Source of the DNA: Leucobacter chironomi DSM 19883
GTDB lineage: Bacteria; Actinomycetota; Actinomycetes; Actinomycetales; Microbacteriaceae
Assembly (NCBI RefSeq): GCF_000421845.1
Contig: NZ_ATXU01000004.1
Span: forward strand, 124,001 to 188,000
DNA length: 64,000 nt
Reading direction: 5' to 3'
A model generated the notes under the pieces. The model made no database searches. It had not been told where the DNA came from and worked only from the letters and a program-made list of their open reading frames with translations. The translations under genes were made by a program, and so were the position numbers. Below, one piece after another: positions 7,474 through 17,912 of the stretch; within the stretch, counting starts at the first letter, position 1; every line of letters begins with the position of its first letter.

Positions 7474-10400
7474 CTACGCCTCGCGCAGCAGCTTCTGGAT
7501 GCGCTGCAGGGAGACCGGCTCGGCCGTGCGCAGCTGTTGCGCGAAGAGGCTCACCCGCAGCTCCTCGATGAGCCAGCGCACGCGCACGGGGTGCTCGGGC
7601 GCCGCGTCGGGCAGCGGGATCGTCCCGCCCGCCTGCTCGAAGAGCGCGAGCGCGCGATCCACCTCGTTCTGCCACGCCCGGTCGCGACCCGCGTTCTCGG
7701 CGAGGCCGCGCATGCGCAGTTGCACGGCTTCGAGGTAGACGGGCAGGCGCGCCAGTTGCGCGAGCCCCGTGCGCGACACGAAGCCGTCGCCGCCCGCTGC
7801 ACCGGCGCCCGGGCCGGCAGCGGCCCACACGAGCCGATCCACCTGCGCCGCCGAGTCGGCGACCTGGCCGAGCACCTGGATCGTCTTGGCGCCGTCGATG
7901 GCCTTGCGGGCGAGCCGCGCCCCGTCGATCACCCGCGCCGTGAGCGCGATCGCGCCATAGATGTCGTCGATGAGGGAGCGCGCGTAGTCGTTCGCGATCC
8001 GCTCGAACACGGCCTCCGACCACACGAGCCCGTCGGGGGCGTGACGGCGGATCGCGCCGTCGGCGACCGCGAGCGACACGTCGGCGATCGCGGCGTCGAG
8101 CGAGCGGTACGGGCCCGCGCCGAGCAGCAGCTTCTCCTGGTTCGAGAGGTGATCGCGGATGTAGCTGGCGGGGGAGGGCGAGCTCAGCGCGATGAGACGG
8201 CGGATCCCGCGCCGCGACAGGCGGGCCTGCTCGGCTTCATCGGCGACGAGCACGAGGTCGACGCCGGTGCGCCGGTCGACGATGGCGGGGTAGGCGCGCA
8301 CCACGCCGCCTCCCGACCCGCGGCCCTTCGCATAGGCGGTGTCGACGTGGCGTGGGAGTTCGCCGAAGTCCCAGCCGGTCGCGCCGCTGCGCTCGAGATC
8401 GCTCTTCGGCAGCGCGGCCGCGGCGACCTTCGCGACGCCCTGCATCGCGCGATCCTTGTGCGCGGCCTGCAGCGCGGCGAGGTCCTTGCCGGAGCCGATG
8501 GTGCGCCCGCGCCCGTCGACCACCCGGAAAGTGGGGGTGAGGTGGGCGGGCAGCCGCGAGGCGTCGAAGTCGCCGGGGGAGACGGGCACGCTGGTGCGGC
8601 GGCGGATCTCATCGGCGAGCAGCTGCAGCAGCGACGGCGGTGCATCTGCTGCTCCGGCCGCACCGCCCGCCCCGGCCAGCTTCGGCTCGACGGTCTCGAG
8701 CAGACTGCGCGCCCAGTCCGCGGCAGGCACCACGTGCTTGCGGATCGCCTTCGGCAGCGTCTTGATGAGCGCGGTGACGAGTTCCTGGCGCAAACCCGGT
8801 ACGAGCTTCTCGAAGTCGCCGCGTTCGAGGCGGGGCAGCAGCGGCAGCGGCACGTTCACGGTGACGCCGTCGTCGTCGGCCGTGGGGTCGAAGCGGTACT
8901 TCAGCCGCAGCGTCTGATCGCCGTGCCGCCATTGGCGGGGGTACTCGCTCTCGTCGACCTCGGCGGCCTCGCCCTCGACGAGGTCTTCGCGGCGCATGGT
9001 GAGCAGTTTCGGCTGCGCGCGCTGCGCCTCCTTCCACCAGCCCTCGAAGCTGCGGGTCGAGACGACGTCGGCGGGGATGCGGGCGTCGTAGAAGTCGTAG
9101 ACGGCCTCCTCGTCGCTCACGAGGTCGCGGCGACGGGTGCGCTCCTCGAGCTGTTCGAGCTCGCGCCGCAGCTGCCGGTTGGCGCGGTCGAAGGCCTGCG
9201 GCGAGTCCCATTCGCCGTCGACGAGAGCGTGGCGGATGAACAGTTCGCGCGCGTGCTCCTGGTCGAAGCGGGCGAGCTGCACGCGACGGCGGTCGACGAT
9301 GGGCACGCCGAAGAGGGTGACCCGTTCGTAGGCGACGGCGGCGCCCTGCTTCTTCTCCCAGTGCGGTTCGGAGACCTGACGCTTGGCCAGAGGGCCCGCG
9401 AGCTCTTCGGCCCAGGCCGGATCGACCACCGCGTTCGATCGCGCGAACAGCCGCGAGGTCTCGACGAGCTCGACGCTCATCACCACCTCGGGCGGCTTCT
9501 TGGCGAGCACCGACCCCGGGTACAGCACGAAGCGGGTGCCGCGTGAGCCGAGGTACTCCTGGGCCGGCTTGCGCTTGACGGCGCCGGCGACGCCGCGGCC
9601 GCGGGCGGGCGCGCTGCGATCCTGCCGGTCGTCGCGCACGCCGAGCTGCGAGAGCAGACCGGCGAGGATCGCGCGGTGGATCGCCTCGTCGGGTCCGGCT
9701 CCGGTCCCGGCTCCGGGGCTGGGCCCGGAGCCGCCACCCGCCGCGCCCGTCGTCTCCGCGGCAGCGGCGCGCGGGCGAGACCGCTGCGCCGCGCCCTTCA
9801 CCCCCGCGATGCGCGCGAGCTGCCGGTTGAGGTCCATCCACTCGCGCACGCGCAGGAAGTTCAGGTACTCGGCCTTGCACAGGCGGCGGAACGCGCTCGA
9901 TGACATCTCGCGCTGCTGCTCCTGCAGGTAGTCCCAGAGGTTCAGCAGGGTCATGAGATCGCCCTGCGGGTCGGCGAAGCGGGCGTGCAGCTGATCCGCC
10001 TGCGCGCGCTGCTCCTGCGGTCGCTCGCGCACATCCTGGATCGTGAGGCCCGCGACGATCGCGAGCACCTGCGGCACCACCTCGTGCCGGCGCGCCTCGA
10101 CGACCATGCGGGCGAAGCGCGGCTCGATGGGCAGGCGGGCCAGCTCGCGGCCGATCTTCGTGATGCGGTGGGTGGCGGATCCGCCAGCCCTCCCGGCCCG
10201 GCCCCTGCCGCGCCCCTCGCGGGATTCGCCCTCGCTGCCGCGGGCCGCCGCCTCGACGGCGCCCAGCTCGGCGAGCAGCCCGAGGCCGTCGGCGATGCCG
10301 CGCTGGTCGGGCGGGGTGAGGAACGGGAAGCGGGCGATGTCGCCGAGACCGAGCGACAGCATCTGCAGGATCACGGATGCGAGGCCGGTGCGTCGGATCT

Positions 10401-11556
10401 CGGGCTCGGTGAACTCGGGGCGGCTCTCGAAGTCCTCCTCGGAGTAGAGGCGGATCGCGATGCCGGGGCTCGTGCGACCGGACCGGCCAGAGCGCTGGTT
10501 GGCGCTCGCCTGGGAGACGGCCTCGATCGGGAGGCGCTGCACTTTGCTGCGCGCCGAGTAGCGGGAGATGCGGGCGGTGCCGGCGTCGACGACGTAGCGG
10601 ATGCCGGGCACCGTGAGCGAGGTCTCGGCGACGTTCGTGGCGAGCACGATGCGGCGCGCCGCCGCGTTCGCACCGCTCGCGCGCTCGAAGACGCGGTGCT
10701 GCTCCGCGGCGCTGAGCCGGCCGTAGAGGGGTAGGATCTCGACGGGTCTCGCCCGGTTCGCTCCGAGGCGCCCGCGCAGCGCGTCGGCGGCGTCGCGGAT
10801 CTCGGCCTCGCCGCTCAGGAACACGAGCACGTCGCCCCGGTCCTCGCGCGCCAGTTCGTCGACCGCGTCTCCGATGGCGTCGAAGAGGTCGCGCTCGACG
10901 GTGGAGACCTTCGGCGCCCCGCCCTTCGGGTCGGGACGCTCGATCTTCTCGACGAGCGGCCGGTACCTGATCTCGACGGGGTAGGTGCGGCCCGACACTT
11001 CGATGATGGGCGCGGGGCGCTTCGTCCGCGGGTCGGCGAAGTGCTTCGCGAACGATTCCGGGTCGATCGTCGCCGAGGTGATGATGACCTTGAGATCGGG
11101 TCGGCGGGGGAGCAGGGTCTGCAGGTAGCCGAGCAGGAAGTCGATGTTCAGCGACCGCTCGTGAGCCTCGTCGATGATGATCGTGTCGTAGGCGCGCAGC
11201 TCGCGGTCGCGGTGGATCGCGTTCAGCAGGATGCCGTCGGTCATGAGGCGGATCCGCGTGTCCTCCGAGACCTTGTCGGTGAACCGCACCTGGTAGCCGA
11301 CGAGCCCCCCGAGCTCGGAGCCCAGCTCCTCGGCGATGCGTTCGGCGATGGTGCGGGCGGCGATGCGGCGCGGCTGCGTGTGCGCGATGCGCTCGCGGCC
11401 GAGAGCGAGGGCGATCTTGGGCAGCTGGGTGGTCTTGCCCGAGCCGGTCTCCCCCGCCACGATGACCACCTGGTGGTCGCGGATCGCCGCCTGGATCTCG
11501 TCGCGCATCTGCGAGACGGGGAGATCCGCGGGGAATTCGATGCGGGGCTGCGTCAT
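7474..11556 (-). CDS. hrpA: ATP-dependent RNA helicase HrpA
   Basis: 1,360 residues from the ATG at 11556, which follows GGGGGATC; upstream in-frame codons lack family similarity. DEAH-box superfamily-2 motifs are clear: GETGSGKTTQLPK (Walker A), TQPRRIAARTIAERIAEE (Ia), IIIDEAHERSLN (II), ITSATIDPESFAKHF (III), LATNVAETSLTVPGIRYVVD (V) and QRSGRSGRTSPG (VI). The C-terminal half holds the ratchet/OB-fold and the DUF3418 region typical of HrpA. Length fits the family (about 1,300). A glycine/serine/proline-rich linker near residue 660-675 and a short basic stretch near 490 are low-complexity insertions. It likely remodels mRNA-protein or rRNA complexes. The gene stands alone. Confidence 0.93.
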   Translation of the reverse strand: MTQPRIEFPADLPVSQMRDEIQAAIRDHQVVIVAGETGSGKTTQLPKIALALGRERIAHTQPRRIAARTIAERIAEELGSELGGLVGYQVRFTDKVSEDTRIRLMTDGILLNAIHRDRELRAYDTIIIDEAHERSLNIDFLLGYLQTLLPRRPDLKVIITSATIDPESFAKHFADPRTKRPAPIIEVSGRTYPVEIRYRPLVEKIERPDPKGGAPKVSTVERDLFDAIGDAVDELAREDRGDVLVFLSGEAEIRDAADALRGRLGANRARPVEILPLYGRLSAAEQHRVFERASGANAAARRIVLATNVAETSLTVPGIRYVVDAGTARISRYSARSKVQRLPIEAVSQASANQRSGRSGRTSPGIAIRLYSEEDFESRPEFTEPEIRRTGLASVILQMLSLGLGDIARFPFLTPPDQRGIADGLGLLAELGAVEAAARGSEGESREGRGRGRAGRAGGSATHRITKIGRELARLPIEPRFARMVVEARRHEVVPQVLAIVAGLTIQDVRERPQEQRAQADQLHARFADPQGDLMTLLNLWDYLQEQQREMSSSAFRRLCKAEYLNFLRVREWMDLNRQLARIAGVKGAAQRSRPRAAAAETTGAAGGGSGPSPGAGTGAGPDEAIHRAILAGLLSQLGVRDDRQDRSAPARGRGVAGAVKRKPAQEYLGSRGTRFVLYPGSVLAKKPPEVVMSVELVETSRLFARSNAVVDPAWAEELAGPLAKRQVSEPHWEKKQGAAVAYERVTLFGVPIVDRRRVQLARFDQEHARELFIRHALVDGEWDSPQAFDRANRQLRRELEQLEERTRRRDLVSDEEAVYDFYDARIPADVVSTRSFEGWWKEAQRAQPKLLTMRREDLVEGEAAEVDESEYPRQWRHGDQTLRLKYRFDPTADDDGVTVNVPLPLLPRLERGDFEKLVPGLRQELVTALIKTLPKAIRKHVVPAADWARSLLETVEPKLAGAGGAAGAADAPPSLLQLLADEIRRRTSVPVSPGDFDASRLPAHLTPTFRVVDGRGRTIGSGKDLAALQAAHKDRAMQGVAKVAAAALPKSDLERSGATGWDFGELPRHVDTAYAKGRGSGGGVVRAYPAIVDRRTGVDLVLVADEAEQARLSRRGIRRLIALSSPSPASYIRDHLSNQEKLLLGAGPYRSLDAAIADVSLAVADGAIRRHAPDGLVWSEAVFERIANDYARSLIDDIYGAIALTARVIDGARLARKAIDGAKTIQVLGQVADSAAQVDRLVWAAAGPGAGAAGGDGFVSRTGLAQLARLPVYLEAVQLRMRGLAENAGRDRAWQNEVDRALALFEQAGGTIPLPDAAPEHPVRVRWLIEELRVSLFAQQLRTAEPVSLQRIQKLLREA

Positions 11557-11656
11557 GATCCCCCCATTATCCCGTGAAGGAGCGGGCGCGGTCGTCTCAG
11601 TGTCAGAGGTGGCCCGTAGACTGAGCGCACATCCCGCCAGGTACCGAAGGAGAATC

Positions 11657-12496
11657 ATGGCTGCGCTCGACACCCCGAACCTCACCCTCAGCAACGGCAC
11701 CGAGATCCCGCAGCTGGGACTCGGCGTCTTCCTTGTCGAACCGGGCGAGGCGGAACGGGTGGTCTCCGACGCGCTCGAGGTGGGCTACCGGCACATCGAC
11801 ACCGCGCGCATCTACGACAACGAGGCCGAGGTGGGTCGCGCGATCGCATCGAGCGGCATCCCGCGCGACGAGCTCTTCGTCACCACCAAGCTCTGGAACA
11901 ACGATCACGACCGCGCCGCAGACGCCTTCGAGCAGAGCCTCGACCGGCTCGGCCTCGACCGCGTCGACCTCTACCTCGTGCACTGGCCCATCCCGATGGT
12001 CGAGGGCAGTGCCCTCACCGCGTGGCGCGGGCTCATCGACATCGCCGAGACCGGCCGCGCCTCCGCGATCGGCGTCTCCAACTTCGAGATCGAGCATCTG
12101 CAGCAGGTGATCGACGCGACCGGCGTCGTGCCCGCCGCCAACCAGATCGAGCTGCACCCGCTGCACCAGCGGCGCGAACTCACCGCGTTCTGCGCCGAGC
12201 ACGGCATCGCGGTCGAGGCGTGGGGCCCGCTCGCCCAGGGCAAGACCGACCTCTTCGAGCGCCCCGAGGTGGTCGCCGCGGCTGAGCGTCACGGCAAGAC
12301 CCCCGCCCAGGTGGTCCTGCGCTGGCACTTGCAGCAGGGGCGCATCATCTTCCCGAAGACCGGCCGCCGGGAGCGCATGGTCGAGAACGCCGACATCTTC
12401 GACTTCGAGCTCAGCGGCACCGAGCTTGAGGCCATCGACTCGCTGGAGGCGGGCACCAACTTCGGGCCCGACCCCCGCAGCTTCGACGTGCGCTGA
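11657..12496 (+). CDS. Aldo/keto reductase (2,5-diketo-D-gluconate reductase type)
   Basis: 279 residues from the ATG at 11657, preceded by GAAGGAGA. The catalytic tetrad is visible: D in GYRHIDTARIY, Y in RIYDNEAEVG, K in FVTTKLWNNDHD, and H in YLVHWP. The NADPH-binding end is IIFPKTGRRERMVENADIFDFEL. Length and motifs match single-domain AKR5-type enzymes that reduce small keto sugars and aldehydes with NADPH in the cytosol. TAGACT at about 11626-11631 could be its -10, giving a short leader. It is divergent from hrpA; the physiological substrate is not known. Confidence 0.88.
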   Translation: MAALDTPNLTLSNGTEIPQLGLGVFLVEPGEAERVVSDALEVGYRHIDTARIYDNEAEVGRAIASSGIPRDELFVTTKLWNNDHDRAADAFEQSLDRLGLDRVDLYLVHWPIPMVEGSALTAWRGLIDIAETGRASAIGVSNFEIEHLQQVIDATGVVPAANQIELHPLHQRRELTAFCAEHGIAVEAWGPLAQGKTDLFERPEVVAAAERHGKTPAQVVLRWHLQQGRIIFPKTGRRERMVENADIFDFELSGTELEAIDSLEAGTNFGPDPRSFDVR

Positions 12497-12505
12497 ACCG
12501 GGCGC

Positions 12506-12529
12506 CCTGGGCGGTGAGCGCCGCCCAGG
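12506..12529 (+). terminator. Hairpin after the aldo/keto reductase gene
   Basis: A 9-bp GC stem, CCTGGGCGG pairing with CCGCCCAGG around a 6-nt loop, sits 10 nt after the stop codon. It has no T tract, as is common in high-GC actinobacteria. Confidence 0.55.
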
Positions 12530-12560
12530 CGTCGGTGCCGTGCCGACGGCTCAGCCGCCG

Positions 12561-12620
12561 CGATCCGCCGCGATCCGCCACGATCCGCCACGATCCGCGG
12601 CGATCCGCGGCGATCCGCCG
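12561..12620. repeat. Six tandem copies of a 10-bp unit in the mdh leader
   Basis: Six uninterrupted copies of CGATCCGCNN (ending CG, CA, CA, GG, GG, CG) stop about 10 nt before the ribosome binding site of mdh. The array sits between the aldo/keto reductase terminator and the mdh start. Confidence 0.9.
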
Positions 12621-12640
12621 CCTGAGATGAAGGAGACGCA

Positions 12641-13648
12641 GTGACCAACACCACGCAGCCCATCACCGTGACGCTGACGGGAGCGGGCGGCCAGATCGGC
12701 TACGCAGCGCTCTTCCGCATCGCGGCCGGAGACATGCTCGGCGCCGACCAGCGCGTCGCGCTGCGCCTGCTCGAGATCCCGCAGGGCATGCGTGCGGCCG
12801 AGGGGGCCGCGCTCGAACTGACCGACTGCGCCTTCCCGCTGCTCTCGAGCATCGAGCTCGTCGATGACCCCGATGCGGCGTTCGACGGCGCGAACGTGGC
12901 GATGCTCATCGGATCGCGCCCCCGCACCGCCGGCATGGAACGCGGCGAACTGCTCGAAGCGAACGGCGCCATCTTCGGGCCGCAGGGTCGCGCGATCGGC
13001 GCGCATGCGGCCGACGATGTGCGCGTGATCGTGGTCGGCAACCCCGCCAACACCAACGCCCTCATCGCCCAGCAGCACGCGCCCGACGTGCCTGCCGAGC
13101 GCTTCACCGCGCTCACCCGCCTCGACCACAACCGCGCCGTGGGGCTGCTCGCCGGCGAAGCCGGCGCGACGGTGACCGACGTCGACGGCATCACCATCTG
13201 GGGCAACCACTCGGCCACGCAGTACCCCGATCTCAGCCACGCCACCGTCGGCGGACGTGCGGCGCTCGACGTCATCGACCCGGCGTGGGGGCGCGGGGCC
13301 TACATCGACAGGGTCGCGAAGCGCGGCGCCGAGATCATTGAGGTGCGGGGCGGGTCCTCGGTCGCGTCGGCCGCCAACGCCGCCATCGAGCACGTGCGCG
13401 ACTGGATGCTGGGCACGGGCACCGGGGCAGGTGGGGTCGAGCGCCGCACGAGCGCCGCGGTGGTGTCGCACGGGGAGTACGGTGTGCCGGAGGGGCTCGT
13501 CTCGTCGTTCCCGGTCGTGTCGCGCGGCGGCGACTGGGAGATCGTCGAGGGCCTGACCGTCGACGAGTTCTCGCGGCAGCGCATCGACGCCTCGGTGGCC
13601 GAGCTCGTGGCGGAGCGCGACGCGGTGCGGCGGCTCGGGCTGATCTGA
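12641..13648 (+). CDS. mdh: Malate dehydrogenase
   Basis: 335 residues from GTG 12641 with the ribosome binding site AAGGAG. The NAD-binding glycine motif is [17 protein letters not shown], followed by [12 protein letters not shown], the DHNRA motif, and the active-site region [14 protein letters not shown] containing the catalytic histidine. This is the 330-residue actinobacterial/plant-chloroplast-like clade. It interconverts malate and oxaloacetate in the TCA cycle, using NAD. The C-terminal part keeps [17 protein letters not shown]. The start codon follows a tandem repeat array by only about 20 nt. Confidence 0.93.
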   Translation: MTNTTQPITVTLTGAGGQIGYAALFRIAAGDMLGADQRVALRLLEIPQGMRAAEGAALELTDCAFPLLSSIELVDDPDAAFDGANVAMLIGSRPRTAGMERGELLEANGAIFGPQGRAIGAHAADDVRVIVVGNPANTNALIAQQHAPDVPAERFTALTRLDHNRAVGLLAGEAGATVTDVDGITIWGNHSATQYPDLSHATVGGRAALDVIDPAWGRGAYIDRVAKRGAEIIEVRGGSSVASAANAAIEHVRDWMLGTGTGAGGVERRTSAAVVSHGEYGVPEGLVSSFPVVSRGGDWEIVEGLTVDEFSRQRIDASVAELVAERDAVRRLGLI

Positions 13649-13703
13649 GACCGGAGCTCCGGGTCGAGCACGATCCGGGGCCCGGGGGATCCGGGAGCCG
13701 TGA

Positions 13704-15236
<1,533 letters not shown>

Positions 15237-15247
15237 GACGCCGACAT

Positions 15248-15287
15248 GCACGACGGCCCGGGCTCTTCGGAGCCCGGGCCGTCGTGC
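15248..15287 (+). terminator. argG terminator
   Basis: A perfect 18-bp stem (15248-15265 with 15270-15287) closed by a TTCG tetraloop, starting 11 nt after the argG stop. No T tract. Confidence 0.85.
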
Positions 15288-15302
15288 GCGTGCGGGGTCT
15301 GC

Positions 15303-15336
15303 GTGCCGGGAGCCCCGCTGTGCCGGGAGCCCCGCT
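15303..15336. repeat. Two direct copies of a 17-bp unit
   Basis: GTGCCGGGAGCCCCGCT occurs twice in perfect tandem between the two terminators of the convergent argG and whiB genes. Confidence 0.85.
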
Positions 15337-15359
15337 CTGCGAAAGCGTCCCAGTAGTGC

Positions 15360-15404
15360 GACAGCCCCCGCTCCGCCGAGTGCATCGGCGAGGCGGGGGC
15401 TGTC
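15360..15404 (-). terminator. whiB terminator
   Basis: 20-nt arms (15360-15379 and 15385-15404) with two mismatches and a 5-nt loop, ending 27 nt beyond the whiB stop. GC-rich, no T tract. Confidence 0.75.
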
Positions 15405-15431
15405 ACGGCGGGCTCGGAAGCCGCCGGGGGA

Positions 15432-15680
15432 TCAGGAGGCGCGGCGCGCGCGAGCGGCGCGGCGCTTGAGGGCGCGGCGCTCATCCTCGCTGAGGCCGCC
15501 CCAGACGCCGGAATCCTGGCCGGTGTCCATGGCGTACTGCAGGCACATCTCGGTCACGGTGCAGCGGGCGCAGACCGACTTCGCGCGCTCGATCTGCTCG
15601 ACCGCCGGCCCGGTGTTGCCCACCGGGAAGAAAAGCTCGGGGTCTACGGTGAGGCAAGCAGCCTTCTCGCGCCAATCCAT
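15432..15680 (-). CDS. whiB1: WhiB1-like iron-sulfur transcription factor
   Basis: 82 residues. Four cysteines that bind a [4Fe-4S] cluster are at C9 (KAACL), C37, C40 (VCARCTV) and C46 (MCLQYA). They are followed by the GVWGG turn and a basic DNA-binding tail (DERRALKRRAARARR). The N-terminus MDWREKAACL and DPELFFPVGNTGPA match the WhiB1 subgroup, an essential nitric-oxide-sensitive regulator that binds the housekeeping sigma factor. ATG 15680 has the ribosome binding site GGAGG. The upstream region is strikingly AT-rich for this genome. Confidence 0.93.
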   Translation of the reverse strand: MDWREKAACLTVDPELFFPVGNTGPAVEQIERAKSVCARCTVTEMCLQYAMDTGQDSGVWGGLSEDERRALKRRAARARRAS

Positions 15681-15874
15681 GTGTGTCCTCCATTTGTAAA
15701 CGCACGCACACGAAATACACTGGAGGCTGATGCCCGGAATCTCGCGCCGTAACTACCTGAAACGTGGCTGAGAATGCTCACGTCAGTGTGCGCGAAACTC
15801 GACGGAATATATAGTTTCACGGATGTAGAAGCAAATCAATAGTGTATTTGCAATTGATTGGAAAGAGGCTCGAA
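15681..15874. promoter_or_regulatory. AT-rich divergent control region of whiB1 and a membrane protein gene
   Basis: 194 bp without coding potential, clearly AT-richer than its surroundings, especially 15800-15870. It contains inverted pairs GAAACT/AGTTTC (15794-15799, 15813-15818) and AATCAAT/ATTGATT (15834-15840, 15853-15859). These could be regulator sites for either gene. No specific protein can be assigned. Confidence 0.5.
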
Positions 15875-16294
15875 ATGCCGTCGTCACCTGCTGATCACCC
15901 GCGGTCCCGAGTCGCCTGGCGGGCGCTGGGAGCGCTGCTGGCGGCCGAGACCGCGCTGCTGCTCTGGGTGCTCGGCGTCACCATCGTCGGAGCGTTCGCA
16001 CCCGGAGGCGATCCGCTGCAGAATCTCAGCCTCATCGTGACCGCGGCGCTCGCCTTCGCCTGGGTGGCGGTCACCCTCGTCGGCGCGGTGAAGGCGCAGG
16101 CCAGTTGGGTGCGCGGATCCTCGCTCACGATCCACGTACTGCTGTTCGCGGCGGGCACCGGCTGCCTGCAGATCGGGATCGGCCCGTGGTGGCTCGGCTT
16201 CGCGCTCGTGGCGCTCGCCCTCGCCGGGTTCACGGCGTCGATCCTGGCGCGGCCCGCCGCGCAGCCGAGCGGGGAACCCGCCGAGGAGCGGTAA
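15875..16294 (+). CDS. Small integral membrane protein, unknown function
   Basis: 139 residues from ATG 15875, with GAAAGAGG six nt upstream. Four membrane helices are predicted from the reading: LGALLAAETALLLWVLGVTIV, NLSLIVTAALAFAWVAVTLV, SLTIHVLLFAAGTGCLQIGI and LGFALVALALAGFTASILA. The tail is short and polar (QPSGEPAEER). No motif identifies a transporter or enzyme. It is divergent from whiB1 and convergent with bcp; I do not recognise it beyond an actinobacterial four-helix membrane protein. Confidence 0.7.
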   Translation: MPSSPADHPRSRVAWRALGALLAAETALLLWVLGVTIVGAFAPGGDPLQNLSLIVTAALAFAWVAVTLVGAVKAQASWVRGSSLTIHVLLFAAGTGCLQIGIGPWWLGFALVALALAGFTASILARPAAQPSGEPAEER

Positions 16295-16316
16295 CCGCGG
16301 ATCCCGGTGGGCGGTG

Positions 16317-16346
16317 GGGGCGGATCAGCGGATCGCGATCCGCCCC
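16317..16346. terminator. Bidirectional hairpin between convergent genes
   Basis: A perfect 10-bp stem, GGGGCGGATC with GATCCGCCCC, and a 10-nt loop lie between the membrane-protein gene and bcp, 7 nt beyond the bcp stop. Confidence 0.6.
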
Positions 16347-16353
16347 GAATCAT

Positions 16354-16836
16354 TCAGGCCGTGTCGAGCCCGAGCAGCTTGCGCACCCGCGCGACGTGAC
16401 CGGTCGCCTTCACGTTGTAGAGCGCGTGGGCGATCCGGCCCTCCTCGTCGATCACGAACGTCGAACGGATCACGCCCTCGATGATGCGGCCGTAGCTGTT
16501 CTTGGTGCCGTAGGCGCCGTAGGCGCGGTGCACCTCGGCCTCGGGGTCGCTGAGGAACGGGTACTCCAGGCCGTCGCGGTCGGCGAAGCGGCGCAGCCGC
16601 TCCACCGCGTCGCGCGACACGCCCAGCACCCGGTAGCCGGCCGCGGCGAGCGACGCCGACGACTCCTGGAACTCGCACGACTCCTTCGTGCACGCCGGGG
16701 TCATGGCCTCCGGGATGAAGAACAGCACGACCTTCTCGCCCCGGAAATCGGTGAGCGAGCGACGCGCCCCGTCTTGATCGAGGAGCGAGAAGTCGGGGGC
16801 GGGCTGAGTGGGCTCGAGGATCACGCGTTCGGTCAT
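16354..16836 (-). CDS. bcp: Thiol peroxidase / bacterioferritin comigratory protein (Prx family)
   Basis: 160 residues. The AhpC/TSA thioredoxin fold starts PAPDFSLLDQDG; the peroxidatic cysteine is in MTPACTKESCEF, with a second cysteine five residues on, as in atypical two-cysteine BCP enzymes. The segment before it reads FFIPEAMTPACT where family members usually have FYPxxxTPGCT. It reduces H2O2 and organic peroxides with thiol donors. TAGGCT lies 6 nt before the ATG (16843-16848), a leaderless promoter. It stands 20 bp downstream of rsgA on the same strand. Confidence 0.88.
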   Translation of the reverse strand: MTERVILEPTQPAPDFSLLDQDGARRSLTDFRGEKVVLFFIPEAMTPACTKESCEFQESSASLAAAGYRVLGVSRDAVERLRRFADRDGLEYPFLSDPEAEVHRAYGAYGTKNSYGRIIEGVIRSTFVIDEEGRIAHALYNVKATGHVARVRKLLGLDTA

Positions 16837-16856
16837 GCCTCCAGCCTATCGGCGCG

Positions 16857-17912
16857 CTACTTCAACAGGCGGCGCAGCGACTCCACGCGCGCCGCGCCCC
16901 CGGCGTCGAGTCGGCCGTCGGCGACCGCCGCATCGAGCTCGCAGTCGGGCGCGTCCTCCAGATGGGTGCAGCCGCGCGGGCAAGCGTCGATGATGCCGGC
17001 GAGATCGGTGAAGCCGCGCAGAATGCCCTCGCTCGTGACATGGCCGAGGCCGAAGGAGCGCACACCGGGAGTGTCGATCACCCAGCCGCTGTCGCCGCCC
17101 GGGCACCCCGCCGTCTCAGCGCGGTACGCCACCGACGACGACGAGGTGTGGCGCCCGCGCCCCGTCACCTCGTTGACGTGCCCCGTCGCACGGCCGGCCT
17201 CCGGCACGAGCTCGTTGATGAGCGTCGACTTGCCGACGCCCGAGTGCCCCACGAAGACCGTGGTGCGGCCCGCGAGCGAGGCGCGGATCTCGGCCAGCGG
17301 CCAGGCTCCCGGCCGAGACCGGAAGACGGGCACCTCGAGCGCCGAGAAGTAGGCGAGGAACGGTTCCGGGTCGGCGAGATCCGTCTTCGTGATGCACAGC
17401 AGCGGGCGGATCCCCGCATCGTACGCCGCCACCAGGTAGCGATCCACGAGACGCACGCGCGGCTCGGGGTTGGCGGCGGCCACCACGATCAGCATCTGAT
17501 CCGCGTTCGCCACCATCACCCGCTCGACGGTGTCGCTGTCGTCCGCACTGCGGCGCAGCAGCGTGCGGCGATCCTCGATGCTCACGATCCGCGCGAGCGA
17601 GCCCTCCTGCCCGCTGGTGTCGCCGACGAGCTGCACCCGATCGCCGATCACGATGGGCGTGCGGCGCAGCTCGCGGGCTCGGGCCGCGACCACGACCCGC
17701 TCGGCAGGGTCGACCGGATCGGCGCCGCGCGCGACGAGCGCCGTGTACCGGCCGCGATCCACCGCCGTCACCATGCCCACGACCGCGTCGCCGTGCTCCG
17801 GGCGCCGCTTCGTGCGAGGCCGGTTCGCCTTCGGATTGGGGCGCTGGCGCACGGCGTGATCGGCGTACTCGGCGTACGGGCCGTCTTCGTCGTCGGGGAT
17901 CAGCCAACTCAT
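16857..17912 (-). CDS. rsgA: Ribosome small-subunit-dependent GTPase RsgA
   Basis: 351 residues. After an N-terminal extension comes an OB fold (about 45-110, GMVTAVDRGRYTAL), then a circularly permuted GTPase: KTDL (G4), GHSGVGKSTLINELVP (G1) and DTPGVRSFGLG (G3). The C-terminal zinc knuckle is CPRGCTHLEDAPDC, giving Cys, Cys, His and Cys ligands. RsgA releases RbfA and checks late 30S maturation. The ATG overlaps the aroA stop (TAATG), so it is translationally coupled to aroA. Confidence 0.92.
   Translation of the reverse strand: MSWLIPDDEDGPYAEYADHAVRQRPNPKANRPRTKRRPEHGDAVVGMVTAVDRGRYTALVARGADPVDPAERVVVAARARELRRTPIVIGDRVQLVGDTSGQEGSLARIVSIEDRRTLLRRSADDSDTVERVMVANADQMLIVVAAANPEPRVRLVDRYLVAAYDAGIRPLLCITKTDLADPEPFLAYFSALEVPVFRSRPGAWPLAEIRASLAGRTTVFVGHSGVGKSTLINELVPEAGRATGHVNEVTGRGRHTSSSSVAYRAETAGCPGGDSGWVIDTPGVRSFGLGHVTSEGILRGFTDLAGIIDACPRGCTHLEDAPDCELDAAVADGRLDAGGAARVESLRRLLK

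Noticed and set aside
12561-12620. CRISPR-like array
   Set aside because: The 10-bp units are contiguous with no spacers between them, and no cas genes are in the window.
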